A DNA stretch of 64,000 nt from assembly GCA_037975125.1 (NCBI GenBank), contig JAJQOW010000014.1:19091685-19155684 (forward strand), in the 5' to 3' direction. Under the pieces are notes generated by a model that worked only from the letters and a program-made list of their open reading frames with translations, was not told where the DNA came from and made no database searches. Positions 22,400 to 34,000 of this stretch are shown piece after piece. This stretch comes from Latrodectus hesperus. Its lineage: Eukaryota > Arthropoda > Arachnida > Araneae > Theridiidae. The position numbers were made by a program, and so were the translations under genes. Within the stretch, counting starts at the first letter, position 1; every line of letters begins with the position of its first letter.

Positions 22400-22929
22400 A
22401 CGTTTTATAGTTAAATGGATTTTCCTTTTATATTGATTTCATTTTACCTACACAATTTTCTAAAGCTCAAATGGTAGTTGATTTAAAATTTTTGGAGCCA
22501 CTCGTCTAATGTTTTAAAATTTCTTCACGTTCAGTTTTATAGCAAAGCTATTAGATTTCTCTTTTATTGTCATCATTATCAACAGGAATGTTCATTCCTT
22601 TTATTTTCTACAATCAAGCAAGCAAATTTCTTTCCAGTTTAGGTTTTGCCTCCCTACAATGTTTACAAAGAGGTAGCACTTTTCCTGGAGACAAAGAGGT
22701 AGTCGTTTCTTTTTTCAAGCATTTTTTCCGAGTTTCTAAAATTATCGAAAGATTGTTCTTTGGAATTCCATATTTTATAGAAATTTTTGTCTTCAATATT
22801 TTTTCATCTACTTTTTTTTCAAAATTTTCATTTTTACTTTAATTAATAAACACATTCTTATTCTTCTACATAATACTAATGTGACAAATCCTCAACGAAA
22901 CTAGCTCAAATGATAAACGGAGCTTCATG
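22400..22929 (+). other. papilin intron 5, between LINE and satellite
   Basis: AT-rich sequence. The 22600-22700 part has weak similarity in wording to the satellite unit (CCTACAATGTTTACAAAGAGG) and may be a very diverged copy. The open frames on both strands do not look like proteins. Confidence 0.45.
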
Positions 22930-24560
22930 AATTCAGTTATTCAAATGAAAGCAAATTAATAGCAAAACAACAGAATTTAAATTTTTAAGGATTTTTTCCC
23001 TTTTTCTTTGTTTGGAGATGAAGGCAGAGCTTTGACTTTTTATATTTTTACACACGAAAAGGACAGGAGTCGAATTGGACACCTCAGCCCCTTTTCCATC
23101 AAATGTCTGCGTCTACAATGTTTGAAAAGTCTGCACGTGTCGCTTTTTTGTTCAAGAATGATTCAAGTTATTCAAATGAAAGCAAATTAATAGCAAAGCA
23201 ACAGAGCTGAAATTTTTAAAGATTTATCCCCTATTCAATGTTTGCAGAGGAAGGCAGAGCTTTGCCCATTTTGTATTCTTACGTACCAAAAGGACATGAG
23301 TAGAATTGGACACCTCGGTTCCTTTTCCATCAAATGTTTGAGTCATCAATATCTGAAAAGTCTGCACGTGTCATCTTCTTTGTTCAAGAATAATTCAAGT
23401 TATTCAAAGGAAAGCAAATTAATAGCAAAACAACAGAGCTTAATTTTTTAAAGATTTTTTCCCCTATTTAATGTTTGTAGAGGAAGGCAGAGCTTTGTTC
23501 TTTTTGTATTCTTACGTACCAAAAGGGCATGAGTAGAATTGGACACCTCGGTTCCTTTTCCATCAAATGTTTGCGTCATCAATATCTGAAAAGTCTGCAG
23601 TGTCATCTTCTTTGTTCAAGAATGATTCAAGTTATTCAAAGGAAAGCAAATTAATAGCAAAACAACAGAGATTAAATTTTTAAAGATTTATCCCCTATTC
23701 AATGTTTGTAGAGGAAGGCAGAGCTTTGCCCATTTTGTATTCTTACGTACCAAAAGGACATGAGTAGAATTGGACACCTCGGTTCCTTTTCCATCAAATG
23801 TTTGCGTCATCAATATCTGAAAAGTCTGCAGTGTCATCTTCTTTGTTCAAGAATGATTCAAGTTATTCAAAGGAAAGCAAATTAATAGCAAAATAACAGA
23901 GCTTAAATTTTAAAAGATTTATCCCCTATTCAATGTTTGTAGAGGAAGGCAGAGCTTTGCCCATTTTGTATTCTTACGTACAAAAGGACATGAGTAGAAT
24001 TGGACACCTCGGTTCCCTTTCCATCAAATGTTTGCGTCATCAATATCTGAAAAGTTTGCACGTGTCATCTTCTTTGTTCAGGAATGATTCAAGTTATTCA
24101 AAGGAAAGCAAATTAATAGCAAAACAACAGAGCTTAATTTTTTAAAGATTTTTTCCCCTATTTAATGTTCGTAGAGGAAGGCAGAGCTTTGTTCTTTTTG
24201 TATTCTTACGTACCAAAAGGACATGAGTAGAATTGGACACCTCGGTTCCTTTTCCATCAAATGTTTGCGTCATCAATATCTGAAAAGTCTGCAGTGTCAT
24301 CTTCTTTGTTCAAGAATGATTCAAGTTATTCAAAGGAAAGCAAATTAATAGCAAAACAACAGAGCTTAAATTTTTAAAGATTTTTTCCCCTATTTAATGT
24401 TCGTACAGGAAGGCAGAGCTTTGCCCTTTTTGTATTCTTACCTACCAAAAGGACAGGAGTAGAATTAGACATCTCGGTCCCTTTTCCATCAAATGTCTAC
24501 GTTAACAATATCTAAAAAGTCTAAACGTGGCACTTTTATTTATTCAAGAATGAATCAAGT
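22930..24560. repeat. satellite array, about 7 x 231 bp
   Basis: The string AAGGCAGAGCTTTG recurs at 23021, 23251, 23484, 23715, 23946, 24178 and 24410, spacings 230-233 bp. Inner copies are nearly identical; the first and last are more diverged, as expected of an array homogenised by unequal exchange. The unit also contains AAAGCAAATTAATAGCAAAA and GAATTGGACACCTCGG. Short open frames in the unit are repeated with it and are not evidence of genes. It lies in papilin intron 5. Confidence 0.97.
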
Positions 24561-25236
24561 TCTAAGGCATTATATAAAAATTAATCAAATTAAAAAATAT
24601 CAAATCATAAAAAACCATAAAAAAGCAAGAATATAAAAATAGTTAAAAATAAAACTTTCTTTCAAAAACAAAGATTATCAAAAAAAGGTATTTTTAAAAT
24701 TTTAATTCTTATTTTTAAAATTTTAGTTCGTAAATGAGAGTTAAAATGATTATTGTATCTATGGTGTCAGGGTAAGGACTTGCTATTAGTTCGTAAAATT
24801 GTGAGTGCTAGTAAATAAGCTATTAGTTCGTAAAATTGTGAGTGCTAGTAAATAAAAGATACTTTTAAACGAGCATCTAATGTATACATTTTAATTCTAA
24901 CATAACTTTATTCGCAGTGTAAAACGAGTATTTTTACTTAATATTTATGGATTTATAGGACGAGAGGATTAAATTCAAAATAAATTAATTAAGTTACCCA
25001 CATATAACAACATTTTGTACTCATCATATTAATTATGATATATTTGTTCTTTTTATTGGCATACATTAAGCATTTTATTCACCTAGAAAACAAAATTAGA
25101 GGAAAAAATAAATTTATAAAATAAAACTTTCAAGAAGGCTACCTTAGAGATATATAATTGCAAATTCAAGACTGGTAAAATTAATCTTCTTATCTTAATC
25201 TTCTTATTAATCTGCTTATTTTTTTAATTTAAATAG
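24561..25236 (+). other. papilin intron 5, 3' part
   Basis: AT-rich sequence with a two-copy 39-bp tandem repeat at 24781-24858 (CTATTAGTTCGTAAAATTGT...). Nothing else recognised. Confidence 0.6.
24781..24858. repeat. 2 x 39-bp tandem repeat
   Basis: CTATTAGTTCGTAAAATTGT followed by GAGTGCTAGTAAATAA is present twice in direct succession with no differences visible. Confidence 0.93.
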
Positions 25237-25360
25237 CCGGTGGGATGTGATAGAGTTTTGGGATCCACCACGAAAGAAGATGAGTGCAGAGTGTGTGGTG
25301 GGGATGGAAGCAGTTGCAGTGTTGTGAAAGGGATATTTGACCAGGACGATTTTCAAATAG
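25237..25360 (+). CDS. Ppn: papilin exon 6: cysteine-rich region to spacer
   Basis: The acceptor is TTTAAATAG and the donor is ATAG|GTGAGT (phase 1 end). It reads [20 protein letters not shown] followed by [12 protein letters not shown] and [27 protein letters not shown] is the signature that closes the ADAMTS-type cysteine-rich region before the spacer. It is preceded by a 4.3-kb intron holding a LINE and the 231-bp satellite. Confidence 0.95.
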
Positions 25361-25518
25361 GTGAGTTATAACAACTTTTGTTATTTCTTTTTTTTTTTTA
25401 ATTCTCAAAGCTTTTTCTGGTATCAAATTTACACATTTTCAATAAACACAACCCTCATTCTGCTCGCGAATACTAAATGTTTTAGTGTCTGAACACAGAT
25501 CACAAATTTGAAATACAA

Positions 25519-25541
25519 AAAAAAAAAAAAAAAAAAAAAAA
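25519..25541 (+). repeat. poly(A) run
   Basis: About 23 uninterrupted A residues in papilin intron 6. It could be a retroposon tail or a simple slippage product; no element clearly ends here. Confidence 0.85.
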
Positions 25542-25839
25542 ACCTTATCAGGTTTCATAATTGTTTAAAAGTTTTAAGAAATTCTGGGGTAGGTTTTTAA
25601 ATTTAGTGATGTAAGAAGCAATAGCTAAGTGAAATAGAGAGATGGCCGAATTAATTGCCACGTGCTGCAGCTTGTGGGAACTATTTGTGAAAGTCACGAT
25701 TTGGAAAAAAGTTCCCACAAATAATATGAGAAAAATGGTATTATTAAATTTGATTGAAAAATGATTGTTTACAAAAAAGTTACTGAAAGAGAAAATTAAA
25801 TTTCTTACTACTATTTTCCGAATAATTTTTTTTCTAATA

Positions 25840-26400
25840 TTACGCCCGTCCTCGGAATCTCTGCCATTAATCGACGAGGAGCCCAATAAAAAGATGAACA
25901 ATTACAAAAACAAGAAGGCATTTAGTAGCCTCAAAAGAGTTCTCAGTCATAAACTTTAAAACTTCAGGGCAGTGCTTAAGGTGAGCAGCATCCCTATCAC
26001 CATGATTGCACAATGGACAACGAGCAGAATCCATTACACTAATTCGATGCAGATGCCTTTGTAGACAGTCATGTCCAGTTGTCACCCGGAAACAAGCGAC
26101 ACCAACAGATCGTCGTAAGGAGCCTGGGATTTTATTGTTCCCATCAAGTAGAGTTTTCCATTGCTTGTCCATAGCCACATCAGCATAAAGGGAAACTCTG
26201 TCATACTTTTTTTACTGAGGATTACACTTTTGATGATACGCAAAGGCAAAGGGGGATTTGGCTGTATCATAAGGGAACAAACTTTTGCAAGTCTGCCTGC
26301 CTGCTCATTTCCAAAAACACCGCAGTGGCTCGGGATCCATTGAAGAGCAACGTGGTCCTTGAATTTCAAATAAATGACTTGATACATATTGAAGAATAGT
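25840..26400 (-). pseudogene. LINE ORF2 fragment, RNase H end
   Basis: The - strand reads VALQWIPSHCGVFGNEQAGR (last RNase H motif) around 26300-26360. After a frameshift near 26210 it continues MDKQWKTLLDGNNKIPGSLR, TGHDCLQRHLHRI and CPLCNHGDRDAAHLKHCPE, a zinc-finger-like tail typical of arthropod LINE ORF2 C-termini. It is antisense in papilin intron 6. The borders are not defined and I did not find target duplications. Confidence 0.82.
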
Positions 26401-27019
26401 AAAAATGTAGAATGAAAAAATAGTCTAATTAAATATTTTTTCGAATAACCAGAATCAAAGGTAGAAAACACATATTTTCAAAGCATAAACAAAAATTTTA
26501 ATTGCATTATAATGTGAAGCAACATTAGAGTGCTAAATTAGTATTTTATACTTCAACACTATTATAAAATATGTGGCAAATAAATAAATGAGTTAGGAAT
26601 CCAAACTCTACTAACTGATTAATTTCTTTAACTATTTAAAAACTATTCGCTATGATGAAATCAATACTAGAATTAAAATCTCTTTTCTGATTACTTTGTC
26701 GCCCTAGCATGGCGTATAATGTATATAATCTTCATTGACTCAATGATTTTTAATTTAGTCAAATAATATCAAATAATGTTGATTCTTCTATAATTTGCGA
26801 CAAAGATTTGACATTGTTGCACTATGAATAGTGGTTCATCTTTTTCCAAATACTGATTGCAGCTAATAATTTTTGATATTGATGTTTTCATAGGAACGTG
26901 AATTAGGTTACTCTGCCACACTTGGATCGTTCTATGCTAGCAATAAGTCTGTTTAAATTAGTCAACTTGCGTTAATAATCATATACATAATAGAAGTTCA
27001 TTGAAATAAAATAATTTGG
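26401..27019 (+). other. papilin intron 6, between LINE and Tc1
   Basis: AT-rich intron sequence; nothing recognised. Confidence 0.55.
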
Positions 27020-27021
27020 TA

Positions 27022-28544
27022 CACTGCTGGACAATTGCTAAGGACGGATAACACTATCATCCATAGCAACCACAAAATGAAAGGAAGCAAAATGTGGAAA
27101 ATTAGAATAAGTGCGGGATATAGTAAGAAGAAGTATGCGTATGCAAATTTTTTTCCACGTCTATTCATCACGTGATAGCGTTCATAAGAGCTTTAAAGGT
27201 TTTGACGCGTGTGGACAGTTGTTGTTTCAAGTCAAAGTTTTACAGGAAATATTTAATAGACGAACTTGAAATTTTTGGCATGTCTTCCCGACATCACTTA
27301 GATGGTTTTATGCGTGGCCGAATTTTTGGAAAGATCGAAGAAGGGCTAAAAATAACAGATGTTGCCAGGGAGTTCGAGATCGCTCACAGCGTTGTTTCAT
27401 GTCTGTGGAAGTCATTTAAAACTACTGGAATGTGTAGTAGGTGGCAAGGAGGAGGTCGTGTTAGAAGTACGACGCCTGCAGAAGACAGATATATTGTCCT
27501 ATCAGCAAAAAGAAACAGACACACCACAGCTCAGCAGGTGGCAAATCAGTTTCTTACTGCCTCAGGAAAGCAGATCTTAAGAAAAAATGTTGCCAGACGT
27601 TAGAGGGGAGGAGGACTATACGCCCGCAGACCTGTTGTGTGTCCCATTGACCAGACAGCACCGTACTGCCCGTTTGCAATGGTATCGTGAGCATCGCAAT
27701 TGGACTGAACAGGATTGGGCATGCATACTATTCTCAGATGAGAGTAGGTTCAGTCTGTCATCGGATTGTAGACGCCAACTGATCTGGTGCGAGAGTGGTA
27801 CTGCCTATCGTCCAGAAAATATCCAGGAAAGGAAACGATATCCGACATCCAATGTCATGGTCAATGGTCGCACGCCTACATGTGGTTGTGAATGGGACTA
27901 TGACGGGCCAACGATACATTAATGAAGTTCTATTTCCTCATGTTCGTCGTTTCCGTGGTGCTATCGGTGATAAATTTGTTTTTATGGACGACAATGCAAC
28001 ATGTCATCGAACACTCGCTGTTTCGGATTGTCTAGACAGCGAGGGTATTCAACGCCTCGTATGGCCATCACGTTCTCCAGATCTAAACCCAATTGAAAAT
28101 GAGTGAGATGCTTTGGATAGGCAAGTTGCTGGTCGAAACTATCCTCCGACAAGCAAGAACACCCTCATCCGTGCACTCCCAGAGAAATGGGATGAATTGG
28201 CTCAACAGTTGCTGGATAATTGGATAATGTTGTACAAAGTGTGATACGACGTGTGGAATGTTGCATCACACTCCACGGTGGACATATCCCGTACTGATAC
28301 CTTTCTTCAAGGTGCCTGCTGACTTTTAGATGCATTGTTCCATTTTTCCGTATGGAGCATCACATGAGCATTTTTTTTCTTTCAGGTGTTTCACAGCTTT
28401 TGTACTTTCCAGAACAATAAATATTCTTTATTCTAATGTCTGAACAGTGTGGCAGCTATATTTTATCCTACTAGGCATCATGTCTCGCTTAATGTTATGC
28501 TACATTGCAATTTGTGATCCGTCCTTAGCAATTGTCCAGCAGTG
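27022..28544 (+). mobile_element. complete Tc1-type transposon, 1523 bp
   Basis: It is bounded by TA target duplications (27020-27021 and 28545-28546). Both ends carry CACTGCTGGACAATTGCTAA in inverted orientation, and the TIR match continues without mismatch to about 28 bp. Length and arrangement are those of a full Tc1 element. Perfect TIRs mean a recent insertion, although the transposase frame is already broken. It lies in papilin intron 6, sense to the gene. Confidence 0.96.
27280..28250 (+). pseudogene. Tc1 transposase, frame-broken
   Basis: The start used is the ATG of MSSRHHLDGFMRGRIFG. Visible parts are a helix-turn-helix (KITDVAREFEIAHSVVSCLW), a second DNA-binding segment to about 27600, ILFSDESRFSL (first catalytic Asp), KFVFMDDNATCHR (second Asp) and WPSRSPDLNPIENE (third acidic residue). 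Defects are a stop at 27601 (TAG), frameshifts near 27640 and 27860, and a TGA at 28104 where the family has Trp. The triad is present, but no full protein can be made from this copy. Confidence 0.93.
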
Positions 28545-28546
28545 TA

Positions 28547-29875
28547 TTTCAGATCTTCCATTCTGTTAATGTACTCAAATAAAAGATGAGGATTGTTCCA
28601 TAATTCAAATAAGAAGTTTAAAACCAATTAAAATTGTGTTAAATAATTCAATAGAAATTTTGTTAAGAAAACATTTTTATATTTTCATGAATTACGTAGT
28701 AAATCTATCCAGTTTTTTAAAGGTTAAGTGATGTTTTATTTATTCTAATGCTGATAATTCAAGATCACTATGACCGTCCATCGTTAACAGAGCATTTTTT
28801 AGTTGCGCATATTTCATTTTATAATTAATTTTTCCCCCGTTACTAAAGGTATATTGTGGTATTATTTATATAATTTTTCAAAATGTAATAAAAAACATAC
28901 GTTTTTTTAATGGTGTCCAAGTTTTGGATTTAATATTTGATGTATAAATAAATAATTCTACAGAAATTAAGAATGTTTAGATTTAAAGTCTTTTTTGTAG
29001 AAAACCGACTTTTTTTATGAAATGCATGTTGTAGTATGATTTTTGCTTTAAATTTGTGGAAAATATTTTAGTATATTTTCTGTAAAAATATTCAACTGAG
29101 CATAGAACTATAAAAAGAATATTGTAGAAAAAGATTTAATGCTTAAAATAGTGCTGCAGAATTTACATTAATTTTTATATTTTTTACAATGGATTAATTA
29201 TAAAATAGAAAACTTTCCTCTTAATCAGTATTTTTGAACATTGCACCATTTTTTTAAATTTAAAACATTTAAGACAAAAAGTGAAACCTAATGATAATAT
29301 TTACTACGATAATAAAAGATATCTAAAGTTAATGTCTGTATAATATGTTTTAAGCGAAATTTCTTGCAATAAAATAATTTTTTAGCAAAAATAACAGAAA
29401 TTTCAATTGTGGTTAAAATAAAATAAATTGTTTTAATTCATACCTTTATAAAATGCTTTCTTCTTCACACCGTTTTGGATTAAACCACAGAAGAAAACAA
29501 TATTTTATTTGGAACAGAGTAAAAAGAAAATTAAAAAAAAAAACATGTTTGTAGTTTTCACTTAAATTGCAGTAAAATAATTTAATCTACATTAATATAT
29601 ATTTTTATATTTAACAGTAAGTAATTAGATATATATTTCTATATAATAAATATTATTGTTTGATTCCTTTAATGTTGAAATTTTTTTTAATTATATCTAT
29701 TAAAACGTTCAAATTCAATTTAAAAACTAGTTCATTCATCTTACAAGTGATAAAGTTATTAAGTGATTTATGTGTTTAGTATGAAATATGAATTGTGCAT
29801 CTTCATAATAAGAATTCATAATATGAAGTGTGATGCGTTATTAAGTTTCAATAATAATGTCTTTGACTTTTTCAG
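28547..29875 (+). other. papilin intron 6, 3' part
   Basis: Very AT-rich intron sequence; nothing recognised on either strand. Confidence 0.6.
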
Positions 29876-29956
29876 GATACAATGACATTCTGCTCGTTCC
29901 TATAGGAGCAACATCAATATTGATACGAGAAGTACAACCTACAAATAATTATTTAG
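29876..29956 (+). CDS. Ppn: papilin exon 7: spacer domain
   Basis: This 81-nt exon (phase 1 to phase 1) has acceptor GACTTTTTCAG and donor TTAG|GTATAT. With the flanking bases it reads GYNDILLVPIGATSILIREV then PTNNYL, the first beta-strands of the spacer domain. The exon is symmetrical, so skipping it would preserve frame. Its donor faces the 23-copy acceptor array, so its splicing partner is the unusual point of this gene. Confidence 0.93.
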
Positions 29957-30401
29957 GTATATTATTCTCTATATATTTTAAGATGAGATCTTATATAATT
30001 TAAGATGAGAATTATTTTTTTATCCCTTCTGGAACTTACTGGATTTTATTTAAGAAAATTTATATATTATTACTTTCTTATTCATTTAAATGCATTCAAT
30101 TAAAATTCAGTCTGATATGCAAATGTGTAAAATAGGTACTTCTAATAGTTAAATAGTTCTTTGAAGGTATTATAAATATTCTAAAAATTTTCATTGCATC
30201 ATTAAATATTCTTACTTATATTTAAAATTATAATGTATAGTTTTTAGAATTAAATTTTATTTGTGTATTCCTACTTTATTGATGCATATTAAATACACTC
30301 TATATAAAGCATTTTTATTATAATAAATAAAAATACTTCAGATAAACAACAATCAAAAGAGTTACACACACATACAGGTATGTATGTAAGAAAATTTATA
30401 T

Positions 30402-30469
<68 letters not shown>

Positions 30470-31028
30470 TTAGAAATATCATAGGCAAAAATTTAAAAAT
30501 GCAAGAATAGATATAAAATTCTTATCCTTAGCAATACATTCAGCGCAAAAGCAGTTTAAACAGAATTACTAAAATATAATTAGTAGCAAAGTTTTATAAA
30601 ATTAATCAAATACTAAATGGAGAATAAAATTCATATACTAGATGGAGAATAATACATTGAAAACATGAAATATAGTAAACAGTTGGAAAATATGTTTGAT
30701 AGATAATATTTCTATATTCCATAATGTTTAAATACATAAGACAAAATATGCAATTGAAAAAAGTGTATTCATATAAATAAGAGAATTTTATTCTGATTTG
30801 ACATTTTTAGTGTGGCTTTAGGGTGTATTGGCTTCTTCAAAACTTGATCCAGTGTAGAAAAGACATACTTTGTGCCAACGTGGTAAATTCTGGTTGTAAG
30901 CCTCCTTAAATAGCAAATGCTATCAATATTCATAGAAGTATTTTCAATATTTTTTATTAAAATATGTCTTGTTAAATAAATAATCAGTAAAAATAATTTT
31001 TCTTTTAATGTGCATTGATTTACCGATT
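29957..31028 (+). other. papilin intron 7, part upstream of the array
   Basis: This is AT-rich intron sequence. It holds an (AT)n microsatellite at about 30404-30460 and nothing else I recognise on either strand. Confidence 0.7.
30404..30460. repeat. (AT)n microsatellite
   Basis: About 28 uninterrupted AT dinucleotides, preceded by TACATACAGGTATGTATGTAAG-type sequence. This is a simple repeat in papilin intron 7. Confidence 0.95.
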
Positions 31029-34000
31029 TTCCTAATTCTTTATTTAAAAAAAAACAGGAAATTCAAAACATCTAAATAGGAAATTGAAGAAACAAAATGA
31101 AATATTTTTTGCGTTTTCTTTTTCCAGCTATCAGAAATTCTGCCGAAGAATTTTACCTAAATGGTAACTGGAGAATTGAGTATCCCCGAGAAATTCCTAA
31201 TTTTTTCCTAATTTTTTATTTAAAAAAAAACAGGAAATTAAAAATATCTAAATAGGAAATTGAAGAAATAAAATGAAGTATTTTTTGTGTTTTCTTTTTC
31301 CAGCTATCAGAAATTCTGCCGGAGAATTTTACCTAAATGGTAACTGGAGAATTGAGTATCCCCGAGAAATTCCTAATTTTTTCCTAATTTTTTATTTAAA
31401 AAAAAACAGGAAATTAAAAACATCTAAATAGGAAATTGAAGAAATAAAATGAAGTATTTTTTGTGTTTTCTTTTTCCAGCTATCAGAAATTCTGCCGGAG
31501 AATTTTACCTAAATGGTAACTGGAGAATTGAGTATCCCCGAGAAATTCCTAATTTTTTCCTAATTTTTTATTTAAAAAAAACAGGAAATTAAAAACATCT
31601 AAATAGGAAATTGAAGAAATAAAATGAAGTATTTTTTGTGTTTTCTTTTTCCAGCTATCAGAAATTCTGCCGGAGAATTTTACCTAAATGGTAACTGGAG
31701 AATTGAGTATCCCCGAGAAATTCCTAATTTTTTTATTTAAAAAAAAACAGGAAATTAAAAACATCTAAATAGGAAATTGAAGAAATAAAATGAAGTATTT
31801 TTTGTGTTTTCTTTTTCCAGCTATCAGAAATTCTGCCGGAGAATTTTACCTAAATGGTAACTGGAGAATTGAGTATCCCCGAGAAATTCCTAATTTTTTA
31901 TTTAAAAAAAAACAGGAAATTAAAAACATCTAAATAGGAAATTGAAGAAATAAAATGAAGTATTTTTTGTGTTTTCTTTTTCCAGCTATCAGAAATTCTG
32001 CCGGAGAATTTTACCTAAATGGTAACTGGAGAATTGAGTATCCCCGAGAAATTCCTAATTTTTTCCTAATTTTTTATTTAAAAAAAAACAGGAAATTAAA
32101 AATATCTAAATAGGAAATTGAAGAAATAAAATGAAGTATTTTTTGTGTTTTCTTTTTCCAGCTATCAGAAATTCTGCCGGAGAATTTTACCTAAATGGTA
32201 ACTGGAGAATTGAGTATCCCCGAGAAATTCCTAATTTTTTATTTAAAAAAAACAGGAAATTAAAAACATCTAAATAGGAAATTGAAGAAATAAAATGAAG
32301 TATTTTTTGTGTTTTCTTTTTCCAGCTATCAGAAATTCTGCCGGAGAATTTTACCTAAATGGTAACTGGAGAATTGAGTATCCCCGAGAAATTCCTAATT
32401 TTTTCCTAATTTTTTGTTTAAAAAAAAACAGGAAATTAAAAATATCTAAATAGGAAATTGAAGAAATAAAATGAAGTATTTTTTGTGTTTTCTTTTTCCA
32501 GCTATCAGAAATTCTGCCGGAGAATTTTACCTAAATGGTAACTGGAGAATTGAGTATCCCCGAGAAATTCCTAATTTTTTATTTAAAAAAAACAGGAAAT
32601 TAAAAACATCTAAATAGGAAATTGAAGAAATAAAATGAAGTATTTTTTGTGTTTTCTTTTTCCAGCTATCAGAAATTCTGCCGGAGAATTTTACCTAAAT
32701 GGTAACTGGAGAATTGAGTATCCCCGAGAAATTCCTAATTTTTTCCTAATTTTTTATTTAAAAAAAACAGGAAATTAAAAACATCTAAATAGGAAATTGA
32801 AGAAATAAAATGAAGTATTTTTTGTGTTTTCTTTTTCCAGCTATCAGAAATTCTGCCGGAGAATTTTACCTAAATGGTAACTGGAGAATTGAGTATCCCC
32901 GAGAAATTCCTAATTTTTTATTTAAAAAAAACAGGAAATTAAAAACATCTAAATAGGAAATTGAAGAAATAAAATGAAGTATTTTTTGTGTTTTCTTTTT
33001 CCAGCTATCAGAAATTCTGCCGGAGAATTTTACCTAAATGGTAACTGGAGAATTGAGTATCCCCGAGAAATTCCTAATTTTTTCCTAATTTTTTGTTTAA
33101 AAAAAAACAGGAAATTAAAAATATCTAAATAGGAAATTGAAGAAATAAAATGAAGTATTTTTTGTGTTTTCTTTTTCCAGCTATCAGAAATTCTGCCGGA
33201 GAATTTTACCTAAATGGTAACTGGAGAATTGAGTATCCCCGAGAAATTCCTAATTTTTTATTTAAAAAAAACAGGAAATTAAAAACATCTAAATAGGAAA
33301 TTGAAGAAATAAAATGAAGTATTTTTTGTGTTTTCTTTTTCCAGCTATCAGAAATTCTGCCGGAGAATTTTACCTAAATGGTAACTGGAGAATTGAGTAT
33401 CCCCGAGAAATTCCTAATTTTTTCCTAATTTTTTATTTAAAAAAAACAGGAAATTAAAAACATCTAAATAGGAAATTGAAGAAATAAAATGAAGTATTTT
33501 TTGTGTTTTCTTTTTCCAGCTATCAGAAATTCTGCCGGAGAATTTTACCTAAATGGTAACTGGAGAATTGAGTATCCCCGAGAAATTCCTAATTTTTTAT
33601 TTAAAAAAAAAACAGGAAATTAAAAACATCTAAATAGGAAATTGAAGAAATAAAATGAAGTATTTTTTGTGTTTTCTTTTTCCAGCTATCAGAAATTCTG
33701 CCGGAGAATTTTACCTAAATGGTAACTGGAGAATTGAGTATCCCCGAGAAATTCCTAATTTTTTATTTAAAAAAAACAGGAAATTAAAAACATCTAAATA
33801 GGAAATTGAAGAAATAAAATGAAGTATTTTTTGTGTTTTCTTTTTCCAGCTATCAGAAATTCTGCCGGAGAATTTTACCTAAATGGTAACTGGAGAATTG
33901 AGTATCCCCGAGAAATTCCTAATTTTTTCCTAATTTTTTATTTAAAAAAAAACAGGAAATTAAAAATATCTAAATAGGAAATTGAAGAAATAAAATGAAG

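Noticed and set aside
22930..24560. Regularly spaced repeats resembling a CRISPR array or a multi-copy small-protein gene
   Set aside because: The whole 231-bp unit is repeated, with no unique spacers. The open frames (such as 23933-24145) merely recur with the unit and lack any coding signal. This is a satellite in an intron.
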